IMG/VR virus record: IMGVR_UViG_3300033148_003169
Location: 1-38,955 of that record
DNA: 38,955 nt
Source of the DNA: a virus
Reading direction: 5' to 3' (one strand)
The translations under genes were made by a program, and so were the position numbers. Positions 8,976 to 17,967 of the stretch are shown piece after piece (within the stretch, counting starts at the first letter, position 1; every line of letters starts with the position of its first letter). Under the pieces are notes generated by a model, which worked only from the letters and a program-made list of their open reading frames with translations, made no database searches and was not told where the DNA came from.

Positions 8976-11243
8976 ATGGATATAATAAACGAATTATCAA
9001 AAAGAGTAGATATTAAAGAGAAGCAAATAGATGCATCAGACTTTTTTGCTGACTCTTCATTTTTATTGGCTGGTGAAATTCCTCCTGGTAGAAAAACAAA
9101 AGATTTTTTAGAATCGTCCACTGGATGGGTCAATGCTTGCGTTAATGCTATTTCAGATGAGTTAGCTCTTATAAAAATCAGGTTATTTAAATATAATAAA
9201 GACGGAGTTGAAGAAATTGAAAATCATAAAATATTGGATCTATTGAATAGAGCAAATAATTTTACTACTAAATTTGATTTGTTCTGGTTAACTGGTAATT
9301 ATCTTGAATTAGCAGGTGAGGCTCCTTGGTTCATTGTTTATGAAGCAGGATTACCGGTACAAATAATATTATTGAGACCAGATAGATTAAAAGTAATTCC
9401 GGGTGAAAATATCAATGAAATTATAAAAGGATATAAATATAATGCAGGGAATAATAAAATGATTCCCTTAGATTTTAATGAAATTGTATTTCTAAGATAT
9501 CCAGACCCTGCAAAACCATTTAGGGGACAGGGAACATTAAAGGCAACAGCAAGAACTGTTGATATTGATGATTTTTCTGAAGAATGGAATAAAAACTTTT
9601 ATTTTAATTCAGCAAGGCCCGATGCAATTTTGGCTACTGAACAAAAATTAACAAAAATACAAGTAGAAAATCTTGAAAAGAAATTAAAGAAATTTAAGAG
9701 TTATAAAAATGCTCATAAAATGATGGTTCTTCAGAGTGGATTGAAATATGAACCAATGGCTCTATCGCAGAAAGATATGGATTTTATGAAACAACAAGAA
9801 TTTGGCAGAGATAAAATACTTGGTATATTCAGAGTTCCTAAAACGATTCTTGGTATCACAGAAAAGGTAAGTGTCTCAAATGCGCAAGCAACAGATGTAA
9901 TTTTTGCTAAAAGAACTATAAAGCCGAAAATGCAGAGAATAGTAGAGCAATTAAATGAATTCTTGGTGCCATTATTTCCAAATTTAGATAATCATTTTTT
10001 ATCTTATGATGACCCTGTTCCGGAAAATGTTGAACTGGAATTAAAGAAAAGAGAAAGTTATCTGAATACTGGATATGGAACAATTAATGAAGTCAGAAAA
10101 GAAGCAGGATTACCTGATATTGGTGATGAAGGTAATAAAATTAGAATACCAAATAATCTTATAAACATTGATGGAATTAAATCTGAAAATAATGATAATA
10201 AATCACATAGTACTTTTATAAAACAAATGATAGCAAGGAATAGGAAGAAAATAGAAAAAGAAAAGATAAAGAAAAAGGCTAAAACTTTAATACAAAAAAC
10301 AATTGAGGATAAATTAAAGAAAATATTAAAGAGTCAGGTTATTGGGAAAAATAAAAAAGTTAATGAAGAAGAGGAAATAAAAATATCTAATGAAGAAAGA
10401 AAAAAGTTAGAGTTTCAAGATAGACAACTTGAAATAGCAGATAAATTTGAAATCAGATTTTTAACGCAAGTTAGAAAGGTATTTAATGATCAAGAGAAAA
10501 GGATATTAGCTGATCTGTCAAAGAAAGCTATTGATCCTAAAGAGTTTAGATTTGATCCCAATAAAGAGGCAAAATTATATTCAAGGTCAGTTGAATCAGT
10601 TGTACTTGATATTATAAGAGATGAAAGCAATGAAGCATTTAATTTTTTAGAGATAGATCAATCATTAGATCTTGGAAATAAAGCTATTGAGAATTATGTT
10701 AATATAACAACTTTAAGATTTGGCCGTGAAGTTACAAAGACAACAAATAAGCAGATTGAAAATGTAATAAGAAAAGGAGTTAAGGAAGGTGAAAGCGTGC
10801 CACAGATTAGCAAGAGAATTACTACATTATTTAATAGTATATCAACTGGTCGGGCAGTAAGAATAACTAGGTCTGAGACTATAAGAGCAGCTAATTTTGC
10901 AACAGAGCGAGCATATATTGAATCAGAAGTTGTATCTCATAAAGAGTGGCTTACTTCTTTGGACGATAGGGTATGTCAATGGTGTATGCCAATGAATCAA
11001 AGAGTTGTAGCTCTTGGAAAAGCATATCATAAATATAATGATAAATTTCAGGGAGTACAAGGAGGAGTACTAAAATTTAATTATACAGAGATACAATATC
11101 CACCGCTTCACGCAAATTGTAGATGCACAATAATTCCTATTGTAGTAAGATCGGCTGTATCTTCTAAAATAAAGAATTTAAAAAAAGAAAATAAAGATTT
11201 ATCAAAAACAAATAAAACTATCAATAAGATTATAAATGAATGA
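8976..11243 (+). CDS. Portal protein fused to MuF-type head-morphogenesis domain
   Basis: A 755-residue protein, about twice a normal HK97-type portal. Residues 1 to about 390 are portal-like: TGWVNACVNAISDELA at the N-terminus, then PAKPFRGQGTLKATARTVD and IFRVPKTILGITEKVSVSNA. A lysine-rich coiled-coil linker (about 400-480) follows. The C-terminal third is a MuF/SPP1 gp7-like domain with RAVRITRSETIRAANFA, the pair CQWC, and a terminal PPLHANCRC motif. The portal forms the DNA gateway, while MuF proteins enter the prohead with it. As a fusion, twelve MuF copies would be placed at the vertex. Confidence 0.9.
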   Translation: MDIINELSKRVDIKEKQIDASDFFADSSFLLAGEIPPGRKTKDFLESSTGWVNACVNAISDELALIKIRLFKYNKDGVEEIENHKILDLLNRANNFTTKFDLFWLTGNYLELAGEAPWFIVYEAGLPVQIILLRPDRLKVIPGENINEIIKGYKYNAGNNKMIPLDFNEIVFLRYPDPAKPFRGQGTLKATARTVDIDDFSEEWNKNFYFNSARPDAILATEQKLTKIQVENLEKKLKKFKSYKNAHKMMVLQSGLKYEPMALSQKDMDFMKQQEFGRDKILGIFRVPKTILGITEKVSVSNAQATDVIFAKRTIKPKMQRIVEQLNEFLVPLFPNLDNHFLSYDDPVPENVELELKKRESYLNTGYGTINEVRKEAGLPDIGDEGNKIRIPNNLINIDGIKSENNDNKSHSTFIKQMIARNRKKIEKEKIKKKAKTLIQKTIEDKLKKILKSQVIGKNKKVNEEEEIKISNEERKKLEFQDRQLEIADKFEIRFLTQVRKVFNDQEKRILADLSKKAIDPKEFRFDPNKEAKLYSRSVESVVLDIIRDESNEAFNFLEIDQSLDLGNKAIENYVNITTLRFGREVTKTTNKQIENVIRKGVKEGESVPQISKRITTLFNSISTGRAVRITRSETIRAANFATERAYIESEVVSHKEWLTSLDDRVCQWCMPMNQRVVALGKAYHKYNDKFQGVQGGVLKFNYTEIQYPPLHANCRCTIIPIVVRSAVSSKIKNLKKENKDLSKTNKTINKIINE

Positions 11244-12129
11244 AGAAACATTAAAAAAAGTAAAGGGATTAATTAGTGAAAATAAAGAATTTAAAAAAAA
11301 GAATAGCTTCTTGATGCATTTATTGTCCTCAAAAGACCCTAATATGATAAAAGTTTTGGAAAATCTTTTGAAGATGATAGATGAGATAATGACTAAAGAA
11401 TTTAGGAAAGATATCAATGTTACTGTCAAAAACCCTGTTAAAGATATAGTTGTCGCAAAGATTTTAGAGAATGTAATGATTAAAAACTTTCCTGAATCAT
11501 TTGAGATATCTAATTTAAAAGAGATAAAGCCAAAAGATTTTAAATTTCCTAAATCATTTGTTATTAAAAGTCAAAGATTAATAGAGATTAGAGAACAGAT
11601 TAAAGGATTAGTGGATAATATAGGTGGATTATTAAAGGTAATTGAAAAGCAGGATAATCAGAAAGATATATTTATATCTAATAAAGAACCTGATGAAGCT
11701 ATACCAGTCGTTTTAACAACAGCAGATAGAAAGAGTTTATATAATGTAATGATGAATGTTCTTGGGGGTGTTGGAATAAATGAAGCAAAATTAGATAACA
11801 TAATATCTAATACAGACAAAAAAAAAACACTTTCAATTTACAATATTGTTTTAGTGAATGCTGATACAGAATATTCTCAGGCACTTCCGGCCGGAACAAA
11901 AGCATTTAAGATTTATGCAGTTAATAGTGCTAAAACTGCGCCACATAGAGCAGTATTAAAATATATGATGTCAGGTCCTAATGGAAATGACTGGTCAGCT
12001 CTATCTTTCATTCCAATTCCTGCATTAGGTTGGGACGGAGATGAAGATTTAAACTTATCAGGAAAAACATTATATTTTCAATCGCCTACTGGCGGTAATG
12101 CTGTAGTAATAATTAAAGCGTGGACATAA
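11236..12129 (+). CDS. Hypothetical virion-associated protein
   Basis: A 297-residue protein not recognised by family. Residues 1-130 are lysine-rich and predicted helical, including KVLENLLKMIDEIMTKEFRKDI and the repeated VKNPVKDIVVAK / ISNLKEIKPKDFK style. A second helix (about 115-140) leads to a beta-rich C-terminal domain from about 150 (PDEAIPVVLTTADRKSLYN to the end) with ALPAGTKAFKIYAVNSAK and NLSGKTLYFQSPTGGNAVVIIKAW. The last part looks like a compact beta-sandwich such as decoration or fibre-tip domains have. It overlaps the portal gene by 8 nt and precedes the inserted block. A structural role is likely from position only. Confidence 0.5.
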   Translation: MNEETLKKVKGLISENKEFKKKNSFLMHLLSSKDPNMIKVLENLLKMIDEIMTKEFRKDINVTVKNPVKDIVVAKILENVMIKNFPESFEISNLKEIKPKDFKFPKSFVIKSQRLIEIREQIKGLVDNIGGLLKVIEKQDNQKDIFISNKEPDEAIPVVLTTADRKSLYNVMMNVLGGVGINEAKLDNIISNTDKKKTLSIYNIVLVNADTEYSQALPAGTKAFKIYAVNSAKTAPHRAVLKYMMSGPNGNDWSALSFIPIPALGWDGDEDLNLSGKTLYFQSPTGGNAVVIIKAWT

Positions 12130-12131
12130 TT

Positions 12132-14132
12132 ATGAAAAAATTTTTAATCACATTTTTAATAATAGAACTATTATTTTTAGGAGGTGTTGTTTTAGCTCAA
12201 AATTGGGGTTCTTGGGATTTATGGTTTTTAGATGGAACAAGTATTAAAACATTTAGTGGAACAGATAATTTAGATATGGAATCAGGAAATATTACTACCA
12301 CCGGTCTTGGAACATTTGGTAATCTTGATGTAGATACTCTTAATTTTAATGACAACGAAATAACAGACAGCACAGGAGCAATTAGCTTTGGAGATGAGGA
12401 TATAGGAATAGGAGTAGCCGTTCCTTTGGCAAAACTACACGTTGTGGACGAAATACGAATAGGAGAAGATGGAACACCGGGAGCATTAAAGATTTATGAG
12501 AACGATGGTAGTGGACGACTTGAATTAAAAGGAACAGGAGACCAAGAGTGGACTATGACCACAGGCGGGTCAAACGCTGACGCAACCTTACTTTTTGCAG
12601 CCAATGGAGCGGGTGTATTCACAACCAGTTTTGATGGAAGTGTAGGGATAGCTGACACCACCCCAGATTCCGCATTAGAAGTAGTATCTGGCGGCTCTCA
12701 TTACTTTATGGCTTCGTCGCGCGAGGGAGGAGATGGAAATGTGTTTATTATAGATAGCAGTGGCAATATTGGAATTGGAGTATCAGACCCCGCACAAGCA
12801 CTTGAAATTGTTGGTTCATTGGAACTTGAAAATACATCATCAGCTACTACTGGCGTGATTTATAAAGAAGGTGTTAGCTATATTCATAACTTTCGCCACC
12901 CAACTGGCAATACCGCACAACCAGTAGGGCGAAATATGTTTCTTGGAAAGGATGCTGGGAACTTCACAATGGGAAGCACGGCAACAGCAACTTATCACGG
13001 CAGTAATAATTTAGGTTTTGGAGAAACTTCACTTCATAGTTTAACTATTGGCGATGCTAATGTTGCGTTAGGGTATCAATCCAGTTACTATGGAGAATCT
13101 ATTACTGGTAATATAGCCATAGGAAAAGAAGCTATGAAAAACAATATTACTGGTGATACAAATGTGGCTATTGGTACGCAGTCAGGGAAAGGAGTTCTTG
13201 ATTCATCTAATATAAACGATAATGTACTTATTGGACATCAAACAGGTTATTCTCTTTTAACTGGTGGCAATGAAAATGTATTTATTGGTTATAAAACAGG
13301 TAAACTTGTAACTACTGGTAATAATGATATTTTGATTGGACACGAAATAGAACCCCCTACGACTACTACGGATTATTATTTAAGTATTGGCGACATTATT
13401 AAGGGTGATATGACAAGTGGAAGTGAATATTTGTGGATACCTTTGGATAATCAAGAACTTTATTTTGGAGCAGGATTAGACGCTTCTATTCTTTATGATG
13501 ATACTGATTTATGGATTGACACAGACAATGTAGGAACAGGAAGTTTAAAAATAGGAGACGCCACCAATTATATGGAAGTAAAAATAGACGGGGAATTAAG
13601 ATTACACGGAACAGCCAGAATAAAAAGACATCTGTATATCTGGGCTCCCGCTTTTAAAAAACTTGGAAATGTAGACCCCGACGCAGGTTGGGAAGGATTA
13701 TTTTCTACATTTGATTTTGATAAAACAGCAGAACAAGAAATATATTTTACGATAAATGTCCCTTATAGGTGGGACGACACCACAGATGTTAACTTTCATA
13801 TTTTATGGGAACACGAAACTAATCAAGCAGATGATACTAAAAAGGTTGTCTGGGGAATTGAATATATAGCAATAGCGGAAGGCGAAGTATTGGACGGGGC
13901 AACTTCAACCACAACAGAGGCGTCTGCTGGAAGCCATAATGTTGACGCTGGGAAAAGGGTTGATACAGAATTCACGACTGGTATTCCTTATGCTGGATTA
14001 GCTGACCACGACCAAATAGGTTTAAGGATTTATAGAGACGCCACAAGCGGAGATGACGATTTAGATGAAGACGCAAAAATGATGGGAATTCACGTTGAAT
14101 TTACAGAGAATAAATTAGGGCAAGAATTATGA
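12132..14132 (+). CDS. Secreted, YadA-head-like fibre or adhesin-like protein (possible moron)
   Basis: A 666-residue protein. Residues 1-23 are a clear Sec signal peptide (basic MKK, hydrophobic core, VVLA-Q cleavage site). Next come glycine-rich beta repeats (SGNITTTGLGTFGNLDVDTL, GIGVAVPLAKLHV, GNIGIGVSDPAQALEIVG) and, at about 290-410, repeats of the trimeric-autotransporter head type (NLGFGETSL, NVALGYQSS, NIAIGKEAM, NVAIGTQSG, NVLIGHQTG, NVFIGYKTG). The C-terminal 170 residues form another beta domain (IWAPAFKKLGNVDPDAGW onward). I chose ATG 12132 over GTG 12120 because it gives the clean signal peptide. A signal peptide on a phage protein is unusual. Parts of the DNA are richer in GC than the flanks. 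Confidence 0.7.
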   Translation: MKKFLITFLIIELLFLGGVVLAQNWGSWDLWFLDGTSIKTFSGTDNLDMESGNITTTGLGTFGNLDVDTLNFNDNEITDSTGAISFGDEDIGIGVAVPLAKLHVVDEIRIGEDGTPGALKIYENDGSGRLELKGTGDQEWTMTTGGSNADATLLFAANGAGVFTTSFDGSVGIADTTPDSALEVVSGGSHYFMASSREGGDGNVFIIDSSGNIGIGVSDPAQALEIVGSLELENTSSATTGVIYKEGVSYIHNFRHPTGNTAQPVGRNMFLGKDAGNFTMGSTATATYHGSNNLGFGETSLHSLTIGDANVALGYQSSYYGESITGNIAIGKEAMKNNITGDTNVAIGTQSGKGVLDSSNINDNVLIGHQTGYSLLTGGNENVFIGYKTGKLVTTGNNDILIGHEIEPPTTTTDYYLSIGDIIKGDMTSGSEYLWIPLDNQELYFGAGLDASILYDDTDLWIDTDNVGTGSLKIGDATNYMEVKIDGELRLHGTARIKRHLYIWAPAFKKLGNVDPDAGWEGLFSTFDFDKTAEQEIYFTINVPYRWDDTTDVNFHILWEHETNQADDTKKVVWGIEYIAIAEGEVLDGATSTTTEASAGSHNVDAGKRVDTEFTTGIPYAGLADHDQIGLRIYRDATSGDDDLDEDAKMMGIHVEFTENKLGQEL

Positions 14133-14335
14133 GATATTTAACAATACTAATTACATCAGTTCTTGTTATATCAGCTATTGCCTTTTATGTCGGTTTTAAA
14201 AAAGGCGAGGCGGAAGGGCTGAACAGGTTAATTAATAACATAATCACTAATAATATCCTTTATCAGCTTGAAACCACAGGAGAAGTTAGATTAAAAGCTA
14301 ATAACGGGGTCTTATACTTAGTTCCAAAAATATGA
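14129..14335 (+). CDS. Small membrane-anchored protein
   Basis: A 68-residue protein overlapping the fibre-like gene by 4 nt (ATGA). Residues 2-22 are one hydrophobic segment (YLTILITSVLVISAIAFYVGF), followed by KKGEAEGLNRLINNIITNNILYQ and a short beta-prone tail. The charge pattern predicts an inner-membrane anchor with the C-terminus outside. It is coupled on both sides and may work with the secreted fibre-like protein, for example as an anchor or assembly factor. I do not recognise a family. Confidence 0.6.
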   Translation: MRYLTILITSVLVISAIAFYVGFKKGEAEGLNRLINNIITNNILYQLETTGEVRLKANNGVLYLVPKI

Positions 14336-14616
14336 ATTACTTAGAAAAAGCGGACAAAAATATAAAAAAAGTAGCAGAAAATAATGTGGAAGTTCAATTC
14401 ATCTTATATGATAAAGATAGGAAAGAAGTTATATTAAAAACAGAAAGTTATGGACAAAATCGGATAGATGAAGAAAAGGTTTTGGCTTTGGCGGAGCATA
14501 AAAAATGGGACGAATTAAGCCAAGAAGATATAAACGCTAATAAAGCCAAAGCCAAAGCAGATTTGGACGAAATAGCAGAAGTCCAAAGCGTTATGGATGG
14601 TGCTGTTAAAAAATAA
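14332..14616 (+). CDS. Hypothetical protein of the inserted block
   Basis: A 94-residue charged protein overlapping the preceding gene by 4 nt. Residues 18-45 look like a short beta sheet (VEVQFILYDKDRKEVILKTESY), and the rest is helical and rich in Lys, Ala and Glu (DINANKAKAKADLDEIAEVQSVM). It has no signal peptide or membrane segment. It is the last gene of the three-gene insert between the portal/virion genes and the protease. Function unknown. Confidence 0.55.
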   Translation: MNYLEKADKNIKKVAENNVEVQFILYDKDRKEVILKTESYGQNRIDEEKVLALAEHKKWDELSQEDINANKAKAKADLDEIAEVQSVMDGAVKK

Positions 14617-14648
14617 GATATTAATATCTATATAGAATAATAATTCTA
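14617..14648. other. Two small AT-rich palindromes at the right edge of the insert
   Basis: The gap between the inserted block and the protease gene contains a perfect 12-bp palindrome (GATATTAATATC, 14617-14628) and a second inverted repeat, TAGAAT-AATA-ATTCTA (14633-14648). They could be a weak terminator, an operator, or a scar of the insertion. No T-tract follows. Confidence 0.4.
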
Positions 14649-14669
14649 ATAAATTAATAAAAATGTAAT

Positions 14670-15338
14670 ATGCTAAAAAAATATATAGAAGCAAAAATAA
14701 TAAGAACAAAAGATAAAATAGAATTCGTAGCTACTGACGAAACAATTGATAGATATGGAGATTCGTTAAAAATGGAGGATTGGGATTTAAAAGAATTTAA
14801 AAAAAATCCTGTGTTACTTGTTAATCATGACTATAGAGTTGAGAATATTGTTGGAAAAGTAAGAAATTTAAAGAGAGATAAAGAAAAGAAAAGGCTTACA
14901 TTTGAGCCGTTGTTTCATGATATAACTGAATTAGCAAAAGGTGTGAAAAAGATGGTTGAGGATAAATTTTTAAATACTGTATCTGTTGGTTTTATTCCTC
15001 ATTCTGATGAAAAAAAGAAATCAATAACTTTAGAATTATTAGAAATTTCATTTGTTCCTATTCCTGCTAATCCCGGAGCACATCAATTAATGGTTAAGGA
15101 AATAGATAGAATGAATGATAAAGGATTAGATGATAAAAAAATTGGAGAAATTAAAGATTTTATAATAGATAAAAATAAAATCCTACCTAAAGAGAAAAAA
15201 ACTCAAGTAAGTAGGTCTAAAGCAAATAGTCGGGCTGTGTCAAAGGTAAAAGATTTAGATTTACGCATGACACAAAGTATTGCTAAATATACTAATGCTT
15301 TATTATATAAAGCGAAATTAAAAAATAAAAAAAATTGA
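14670..15338 (+). CDS. Prohead maturation protease (HK97 gp4-like, peptidase S78)
   Basis: A 222-residue protein. The N-terminus DRYGDSLKMEDWDLKEFKKNPVLLVNHDY contains the family hallmark, with the catalytic histidine in LVNHDY near residue 53. The nucleophile is in NTVSVGFIPH near residue 108, and SFVPIPANPGA closes the domain. The protease cleaves the delta domain of the capsid protein and itself during prohead maturation. It ends 1 nt before the capsid gene, the usual order. The lysine-rich C-terminal 60 residues may be a scaffold-targeting tail. Confidence 0.92.
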   Translation: MLKKYIEAKIIRTKDKIEFVATDETIDRYGDSLKMEDWDLKEFKKNPVLLVNHDYRVENIVGKVRNLKRDKEKKRLTFEPLFHDITELAKGVKKMVEDKFLNTVSVGFIPHSDEKKKSITLELLEISFVPIPANPGAHQLMVKEIDRMNDKGLDDKKIGEIKDFIIDKNKILPKEKKTQVSRSKANSRAVSKVKDLDLRMTQSIAKYTNALLYKAKLKNKKN

Positions 15339-15339
15339 A

Positions 15340-16593
15340 ATGAAAAAGAAATTTATATTGATAAACGGTAAGAAGCATTATATTGAAGAGGAAGCAGAAA
15401 AGAAAGAAACTGATGACGAAGAAGAGGAAACTCCGGAAGACGAATCTGAGGAAGATACAGATGAAGAAACTGATGACAATCCAGGAGTTCAGAAAAAGAT
15501 AGATAAAGCGGCTAAAAAAGCAGCCAAAGATGTGATTGCAGAAATTAAAGGTTTAAGCGATGTAAAGGCCTTGAATGAAAAAGTTGATAGATTATTAGAT
15601 TTAAAGATACCTGCTAATTCAAAGTTAAAACAAATTTTGAATGGAAAAGATTTAATAAAAGATATTGATGATTTAACAAAGGAAGAAAAGATTGTTGGAT
15701 TCTGGCACGCGCTTGTTACGAGAGATGAAGTAGCTATCAGGGCATTATCTGAAGGAACAGCAGCTGATGGTGGTAATTTATTTCCTGATGAATTTAGGGA
15801 AGAAATTATCAAAGAATTGCCACAAAATAATGTAATGAGAGGTCTTGTAAGGGTGATTACAATGAAAAGAGATGTAATGAGAATTCCATCACAGGGATCA
15901 ATGCCTAAGGTTACTTGGACAGAAGAAAATGCTACTAAATCTACAACTACCGCTGATTGGGGATTGGAAACATTGACCGCTAAGAAATGTGCTGCAATTC
16001 TTTACTCTTCAGATGAGCTTATTGAGGATTCTGATATCTTTGATGTTGTTCAACTTATTATTTCACTATTTGCTGAAGTAATTGGTGATGAAGAGCAGAG
16101 GGTAATCATTAGAGGTAATGGTACTACTCAGCCAACTGGATTAGAAACTGCGAGAGGTGCTGGAACAATCCCTACTGTTGCGGCGGTAGGTGGTAATGGA
16201 ACATTTGATGACATATTTGATTTGATATATGGATTGCCTTCAAAGTATAGAGCCAATGCATCCTTTCTTGCCAACAATCAGACAATCAAGAATTTGAGAG
16301 TATTGAAAGATAGTAATAACCGATATTTCTGGGCCGAACCAGTTGCTCTTGGAAGTCCAGCTACAATTGATGGTAGAGCTATTAGAGAGGTCAGTGATCT
16401 TCCTAATGGAACCATTTATTTTGGAGACTATAAGAGAGGTTATTGGTTAGGTGATAGAAAGAGAATGTCTGTCAAGATTTCCCAAGATACTGAAACTGCA
16501 TTTACTAAAGATCAAACTGCAATTCGTGTAGTTCATAGGATCGCTGGTAATGTAGTATTAGGTAACGCAATTAGGGTATCAACTGGATTCTGA
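15340..16593 (+). CDS. Major capsid protein (HK97 fold)
   Basis: A 417-residue protein. Residues 16-48 are almost all Asp and Glu, and 55-135 are helical, together a scaffold-like delta region. The shell domain starts near residue 140 with GTAADGGNLFPDEFREEII, the standard HK97 capsid N-arm. It continues with MRIPSQGSMPKVTWTEENA, EVIGDEEQRVIIRGNGTTQPTG (E-loop and spine) and RMSVKISQDTETAFTKDQTAIRVVHRI (P-domain end). Cleavage just before residue 140 by the upstream protease is likely. Expected to be the most abundant virion protein. Confidence 0.95.
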   Translation: MKKKFILINGKKHYIEEEAEKKETDDEEEETPEDESEEDTDEETDDNPGVQKKIDKAAKKAAKDVIAEIKGLSDVKALNEKVDRLLDLKIPANSKLKQILNGKDLIKDIDDLTKEEKIVGFWHALVTRDEVAIRALSEGTAADGGNLFPDEFREEIIKELPQNNVMRGLVRVITMKRDVMRIPSQGSMPKVTWTEENATKSTTTADWGLETLTAKKCAAILYSSDELIEDSDIFDVVQLIISLFAEVIGDEEQRVIIRGNGTTQPTGLETARGAGTIPTVAAVGGNGTFDDIFDLIYGLPSKYRANASFLANNQTIKNLRVLKDSNNRYFWAEPVALGSPATIDGRAIREVSDLPNGTIYFGDYKRGYWLGDRKRMSVKISQDTETAFTKDQTAIRVVHRIAGNVVLGNAIRVSTGF

Positions 16594-16601
16594 TTTCTAC
16601 A

Positions 16602-16632
16602 GGTATGATCAGCGCTAAAGGTTGGTCATACC
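16602..16632 (+). terminator. Hairpin after the capsid gene
   Basis: Directly after the capsid stop, GGTATGATCAGC pairs with GTTGGTCATACC across a 7-nt loop, a 12-bp stem with two G-T wobbles. No T-tract follows, so it is not a full intrinsic terminator. It may stabilise the capsid mRNA 3' end or cause partial termination, raising capsid output above the connector genes. Confidence 0.5.
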
Positions 16633-16641
16633 GATAGAGAT

Positions 16642-16749
16642 ATGAAACATAAAAAAAATTGCAAATGTATCAAGTGTCTTTCTAAAGATAGAATGATAAG
16701 GCCAAAAGATACCAAAAAGAAATGTCATATACTACCCAAGCAAAAGTAG
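16642..16749 (+). CDS. Small cysteine-rich peptide
   Basis: A 35-residue ORF that begins MKHKKNCKCIKCLSKDRM and ends within the start of the connector gene. It has a CxCxxC cluster at residues 7-12 and a further Cys near residue 28, with many lysines, so it could bind zinc or nucleic acid. It starts 9 nt after the capsid-gene hairpin and overlaps the next gene by 28 nt. With no recognised family it may be real or a chance ORF. Confidence 0.35.
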   Translation: MKHKKNCKCIKCLSKDRMIRPKDTKKKCHILPKQK

Positions 16750-17312
16750 AACAATATTTAAATACTGATTTGTCAGCCGTATCAAGTGAAGTTGATAATT
16801 GGATTGCGTCTGTTAAGGCTTGGATTGATAATTGTTGTGGTAAAACTTTTGAAGCATCGTCTGCAACAAGATATTATGATGGAAATGGAAAACAAAGAAT
16901 TCTTATAGATCCATTTGTGGGAAATCCAACCGTTACTCTTTTAGAACTTGATGGAACTGATCATTTAGCTTTGACAGAAGGTCCGGCAGAAGATTATATA
17001 ACTTATCCATTAAATGAAACTGAAAAGAATGAATTAGCGCTTGTTTCAACTGCTAATATATTATCTTTTTTAAAAGGAAAAAGAAGAGTTAAAGTCATTG
17101 CTGACTTTGGATATTCATCATCAGTTCCGGCTGATGTTGAACTTATTGCCACAAAGCTTGTTGGAAGCATAGCTGAGAAAAGAATAAAGGGAGGTCCTTC
17201 AAAATCAGAAAAATTAGGAGATTATTCAATAACTTATAAGGATATAGATGAGGAAGCTGATGCTTTAGGAGTATTTTCAATATTAGATTTATATAGAGAA
17301 ATTGCAATATGA
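16722..17312 (+). CDS. Head-tail connector (gp6-like adaptor)
   Basis: A 196-residue protein. The N-terminus MSYTTQAKVEQYLNTDL and the helix VDNWIASVKAWIDNCCGKTFEA, followed by ATRYYDGNGKQRILIDPFV, match the HK97 gp6 / phage connector type that binds under the portal ring. Two of its helices recur near the C-terminus (ADVELIATKLVGSIAEKRIKGG). Position right after capsid, before head-closure and tail-completion genes, agrees. Confidence 0.75.
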   Translation: MSYTTQAKVEQYLNTDLSAVSSEVDNWIASVKAWIDNCCGKTFEASSATRYYDGNGKQRILIDPFVGNPTVTLLELDGTDHLALTEGPAEDYITYPLNETEKNELALVSTANILSFLKGKRRVKVIADFGYSSSVPADVELIATKLVGSIAEKRIKGGPSKSEKLGDYSITYKDIDEEADALGVFSILDLYREIAI

Positions 17313-17620
17313 TATTACATTTAGCCACAAATACAATGATTGTTTCAAGAATGACGCAAGTTTCAGGAGATAAATATGCTTTGTCTACTGTTACAGGAGT
17401 TAAGGGAACATTACAACCATTAAAAAGTGATAGTGATATATTAACAGAAGGAGTTTTTGGTAAGACATTTCAATTCTTTTGTGAGGGTAGTGTAGATATT
17501 CAGACCGGAGACAAATTAAGAGATGAAAATAATGTTTTTTATAAAGTAGCTGATAGTGGAGTTGTTAGAAGACAATTTGGTGGAATAGATTATTTGAAAG
17601 TAATATGTGAAAAATTATGA
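17309..17620 (+). CDS. Putative head-closure (stopper) protein
   Basis: A 103-residue beta-rich protein (TLQPLKSDSDILTEGVFGKTFQFFCEGSVDIQTGDKLRDENNVFYKVADSG), of the size and style of head-closure or adaptor proteins that plug the connector and bind the tail. It overlaps the connector gene by 4 nt and the gp10-like gene by 4 nt. The family call rests mainly on gene order: connector, stopper, gp10-like, tail terminator. Confidence 0.6.
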   Translation: MILHLATNTMIVSRMTQVSGDKYALSTVTGVKGTLQPLKSDSDILTEGVFGKTFQFFCEGSVDIQTGDKLRDENNVFYKVADSGVVRRQFGGIDYLKVICEKL

Positions 17621-17967
17621 GTGTAACTGTAAGTGTTATATTTGAAGGAAAGAAAGCACAAAGATTTTTTATAAAACTTCCTATTCATTTAAAAATGGCT
17701 TTAAATACAGCAATAAAAAAATCAGCATTTATTGTTGAAAGAGAAGCAAAGAAAGTTACACCTGTATTAACTGGAAGATTAAGATCATCAATATTTACAA
17801 TAATAGAACCATTAAAAGCTACTGTTCAGCCAAGAACTAATTACGCTATATTTGTGCATGAAGGAACAAATAAAATGAAAGCGAGACCTTTTATGGTAGA
17901 GGGTGGAAAGAATGCATCTAAACAGATTGAGCAAATATTTATTAACGAAGTAAAGAAAGTAACATAA
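17617..17967 (+). CDS. HK97 gp10-like tail-completion protein
   Basis: A 116-residue protein with the family hallmark REAKKVTPVLTGRLRSSI near residues 44-61 and YAIFVHEGTNKMKARPFM near residues 73-95. These are the conserved TGxL and YA..VE.GT..M..RPF motifs of HK97 gp10 proteins. Members take part in joining head and tail. It overlaps both neighbours by 1-4 nt, showing tight coupling. Confidence 0.85.
   Translation: MSVTVSVIFEGKKAQRFFIKLPIHLKMALNTAIKKSAFIVEREAKKVTPVLTGRLRSSIFTIIEPLKATVQPRTNYAIFVHEGTNKMKARPFMVEGGKNASKQIEQIFINEVKKVT

Noticed and set aside
12120-14132. GTG 12120 as start of the secreted fibre-like protein
   Set aside because: It would overlap the previous gene and put extra residues before the clean signal peptide that starts at ATG 12132.
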